From an uncultured Paracoccaceae bacterium (GTDB lineage Bacteria > Pseudomonadota > Alphaproteobacteria > Rhodobacterales > Rhodobacteraceae): 64,000 nucleotides of DNA. The stretch lies in contig CANKZJ010000004.1 in the NCBI GenBank assembly GCA_947488605.1, positions 340,175 to 404,174 on the forward strand. Direction: 5' to 3'. This document shows, one piece after another, positions 62,314-64,000 of this stretch (positions are counted from its first letter, which is position 1; every line of letters starts with the position of its first letter). The notes beneath the pieces were generated by a model. That model worked only from the letters and a program-made list of their open reading frames with translations. It was not told the DNA's origin and did no database searches. The position numbers were made by a program, and so were the translations under genes.

Positions 62314-64000
62314 TACGCCACTGCCAATGCGCTGGCGGCACGTTTGTCGGCGCGTCGTTCTTTGCGCAGATATGTGTGGTAGAGCACCGGCACGCCGATC
62401 AGCGTCAGGATAGACGCAAAGCCTAGACCGCCCATGATCGTCACCGCCATCGCTGCAAAGAAACCATCCGCCAATAGCGGCAGCATCCCAAGGATCGTCG
62501 TCCCGGCAGCCAGCACAACGGGTCGCAATCGACTTACACTTGCAGTAATGATCGCCTTGTCTTGCGGCAACCCTTCTGCTTTCTGAGCGTCGATCTCCTC
62601 AACCAGCACAATCGCATTTTTGATCAACATACCAGACAAGGACAACAGTCCCAGCATCGCGGTAAAGCTGAACGCGAGGTTAGCATAGAGCAGACCAAGC
62701 GCCACGCCGTTGATCGCCATCGGCACGATTGTCCAGATGACCGCCGTTTGGCGCAGTTTGCCAAACAAGAGGACGGTGATAAGCAGCATCGTTCCAAAGG
62801 CCAGCGGCATTTGACGGCCCAGTGATGCTTGTGCCTCGCCAGCGCTCTCAAACTCGCCACCCCATTCAAGGCGGTAGCCAACGGGCAGATCAATCGCTTC
62901 GATCAGGGGGCGGATTTCACCAAAAACGGTGGGTGGTGTCAGCCCGTCAATGACGTTCGCTTGCACTGTGATTGTCGGGACACGGTTGCGTCGCTCAATC
63001 ACCGGGTTTTCAGCCACCACTGCAAACCCGTCGATCACTTGGCTTAACGGCAAATAGCCTCCGATCGCGTTCGAATACACGATCTGGTCCAGAAGTTGCC
63101 CGTCACGTACCGTTTCCGCGCGAGGTGTGCGCACGATAATGTCGATCAGGCGGTCTCGTTCGCGGTAAGTGCCTGCGGGTATCCCGTTTGTGGCTAGCGC
63201 TATGGCATTTGCCACGTCGCTACGGGCTATCCCTGCGGCCTGTGCGCGGTCTTCGGCATAGATAGGGCGCGTGACGATTTCGCGTTCGCGCCAGTCACTG
63301 TGTTCACTATGTAAAAGCGGCGTGGCATCACGCAGGATATCGGTCGCTTGCGCTGCGAGTTGGCGCAACACGTCGGGGTCGGGACCTGAAAAGCGCGCTT
63401 CAATGTCGGAACTGACGGGCGGGCCATAGATGATACGTTTCGTTTGCAGTTCCGCCCAGGGCAGCGCTTCGATCCCGAACTGGTCTAGCTCTGCGCGTAA
63501 CGCGGGGATTGCCTCTGGCGATGTGGCGCGGATCACCAGTTGCCCGTAAGAGCTGTCGCGACGCGCCGGGTTATAGGTGAGGATAAACCGCGTCAGACCT
63601 TGGCCAACGGTTGCCGTTACAGCTGCAACATCATCGCGGGCCAAAAGCCAGTCTTCGATGATCTTCAAATCGTTTGAGACTTCGCCAATCGCGGTGCCTT
63701 GGGCAGCCTTGTATTCAAAGTAAAACAACGGCGTCGTAGCGGGCGGGAAGAACTGCTGCTTAACCTGCGCAAAGGCCATGATGCAGGCGACAGTCGTGCC
63801 GATCAACCCTGCGATAACCAACCATCGCAGCTTGAGCGCCCAACGTACGACGCCGCCATAGGCGCGAAATACAGGGCCGTCGTAGCCGGTATCATCACCG
63901 ACCAGACCGCCCGTTTTGAACAAATAGTGACCCAACAGCGGCGTCACCGTCACGGCGACAAACCATGACAGCAACAGCGAGATCGCGATCACTGCAAACA
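62313..64000 (-). CDS. RND efflux transporter, inner-membrane subunit (C-terminal half; start beyond window)
   Basis: About 560 of an expected ~1030 residues. The visible part holds the end of the first helix bundle (AISLLLSWFVAVTVTPLLGH), the second periplasmic porter domain and the second helix bundle (TMLLITVLLFGKLRQTAVIW, LGLLSLSGMLIKNAIVLVEE, VVLAAGTTILGMLPLLADGF). GMLIKNAIVLVEEID and RLRPVVLAAGTT are strong AcrB-family signatures. Proton-driven export of drugs, fatty acids or lipids through TolC-type channels is likely. The N-terminal half with its proton-relay Asp pair lies outside, so its activity cannot be judged. It is followed by the YdeI-like gene. Confidence 0.93.
   Translation of the reverse strand, partial: FAVIAISLLLSWFVAVTVTPLLGHYLFKTGGLVGDDTGYDGPVFRAYGGVVRWALKLRWLVIAGLIGTTVACIMAFAQVKQQFFPPATTPLFYFEYKAAQGTAIGEVSNDLKIIEDWLLARDDVAAVTATVGQGLTRFILTYNPARRDSSYGQLVIRATSPEAIPALRAELDQFGIEALPWAELQTKRIIYGPPVSSDIEARFSGPDPDVLRQLAAQATDILRDATPLLHSEHSDWREREIVTRPIYAEDRAQAAGIARSDVANAIALATNGIPAGTYRERDRLIDIIVRTPRAETVRDGQLLDQIVYSNAIGGYLPLSQVIDGFAVVAENPVIERRNRVPTITVQANVIDGLTPPTVFGEIRPLIEAIDLPVGYRLEWGGEFESAGEAQASLGRQMPLAFGTMLLITVLLFGKLRQTAVIWTIVPMAINGVALGLLYANLAFSFTAMLGLLSLSGMLIKNAIVLVEEIDAQKAEGLPQDKAIITASVSRLRPVVLAAGTTILGMLPLLADGFFAAMAVTIMGGLGFASILTLIGVPVLYHTYLRKERRADKRAASALAVA

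Noticed and set aside
1..64000. CRISPR arrays and complete insertion sequences
   Set aside because: No regularly spaced identical repeats and no DDE transposase found by eye; the degenerate repeats at 54.6-57.2 kb are too diverged and irregular to be CRISPR.

Overview
The window looks like a chromosome segment of a marine alphaproteobacterium of the Roseobacter group (Rhodobacteraceae), close to the Loktanella/Yoonia/Octadecabacter type. Reasons: moderately high GC, TRAP and TTT solute transporters, a PopZ-like protein behind a pcm-tolC pair, a DUF6280-type small protein, a PutA without an N-terminal DNA-binding domain opposite an Lrp-type PutR, and dense packing with many interlocked gene ends. 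The genus is inferred from general knowledge; no 16S gene or marker search was available.

Layout. 0-3.5 kb: lipopolysaccharide sugar genes on the minus strand (two different KdtA-type Kdo transferases and NeuC). 3.7-15.5 kb: tRNA-Cys, pcm-tolC-popZ-like, cobQ, EF-P, ygfZ-msbA, two PLP aminotransferases and a 53-residue Tat-signal miniprotein. 15.5-34.7 kb: housekeeping and metabolic genes (valS, a PhnZ-like HD protein, a solitary molybdenum hydroxylase large subunit with a DUF2235 hydrolase, a thioesterase, metF/metR, a GGDEF-EAL protein, suhB, rhomboid, putA/putR, tRNA-Leu, an RgpF-like protein). Operator-like palindromes stand in the metF-metR and putA-putR gaps. 34.8-52.7 kb: a large organic-acid uptake and catabolism locus (LysR regulator, TakP-like TRAP transporter, aldehyde dehydrogenase, AbrB-type membrane protein, citryl-CoA lyase-like enzyme, class III CoA-transferase, TctABC tripartite transporter, TctDE two-component system with a periplasmic binding protein fused into its operon, and a polar amino-acid type ABC transporter).

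52.7-61.7 kb is an accessory region. It begins with a tRNA-Ser 3'-end-like remnant and tandem 9-mers, contains degenerate ~95-bp intergenic repeats, an Apea-type HEPN protein separated from an upstream same-frame ORF by a single TAG, orphan membrane proteins, and a copper/cytochrome group (two c-type cytochromes, CopC, CopD, a Crp/Fnr regulator with an FNR-like palindrome, and an uncharacterised periplasmic protein). It ends with a small tyrosine recombinase. After it come a YdeI/OmpD-associated protein and the C-terminal half of an RND efflux pump cut by the window end.

The genes that seem to work together are the 34.8-52.7 kb acid locus (import, CoA activation, CoA-ester cleavage, aldehyde oxidation and sensing), the 57.8-60.5 kb copper/cytochrome operon, and the kdtA-kdtA-neuC envelope operon. 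The most promising candidate for something undescribed is the acid locus with its three-component sensor. Second is the split HEPN gene in the accessory region.
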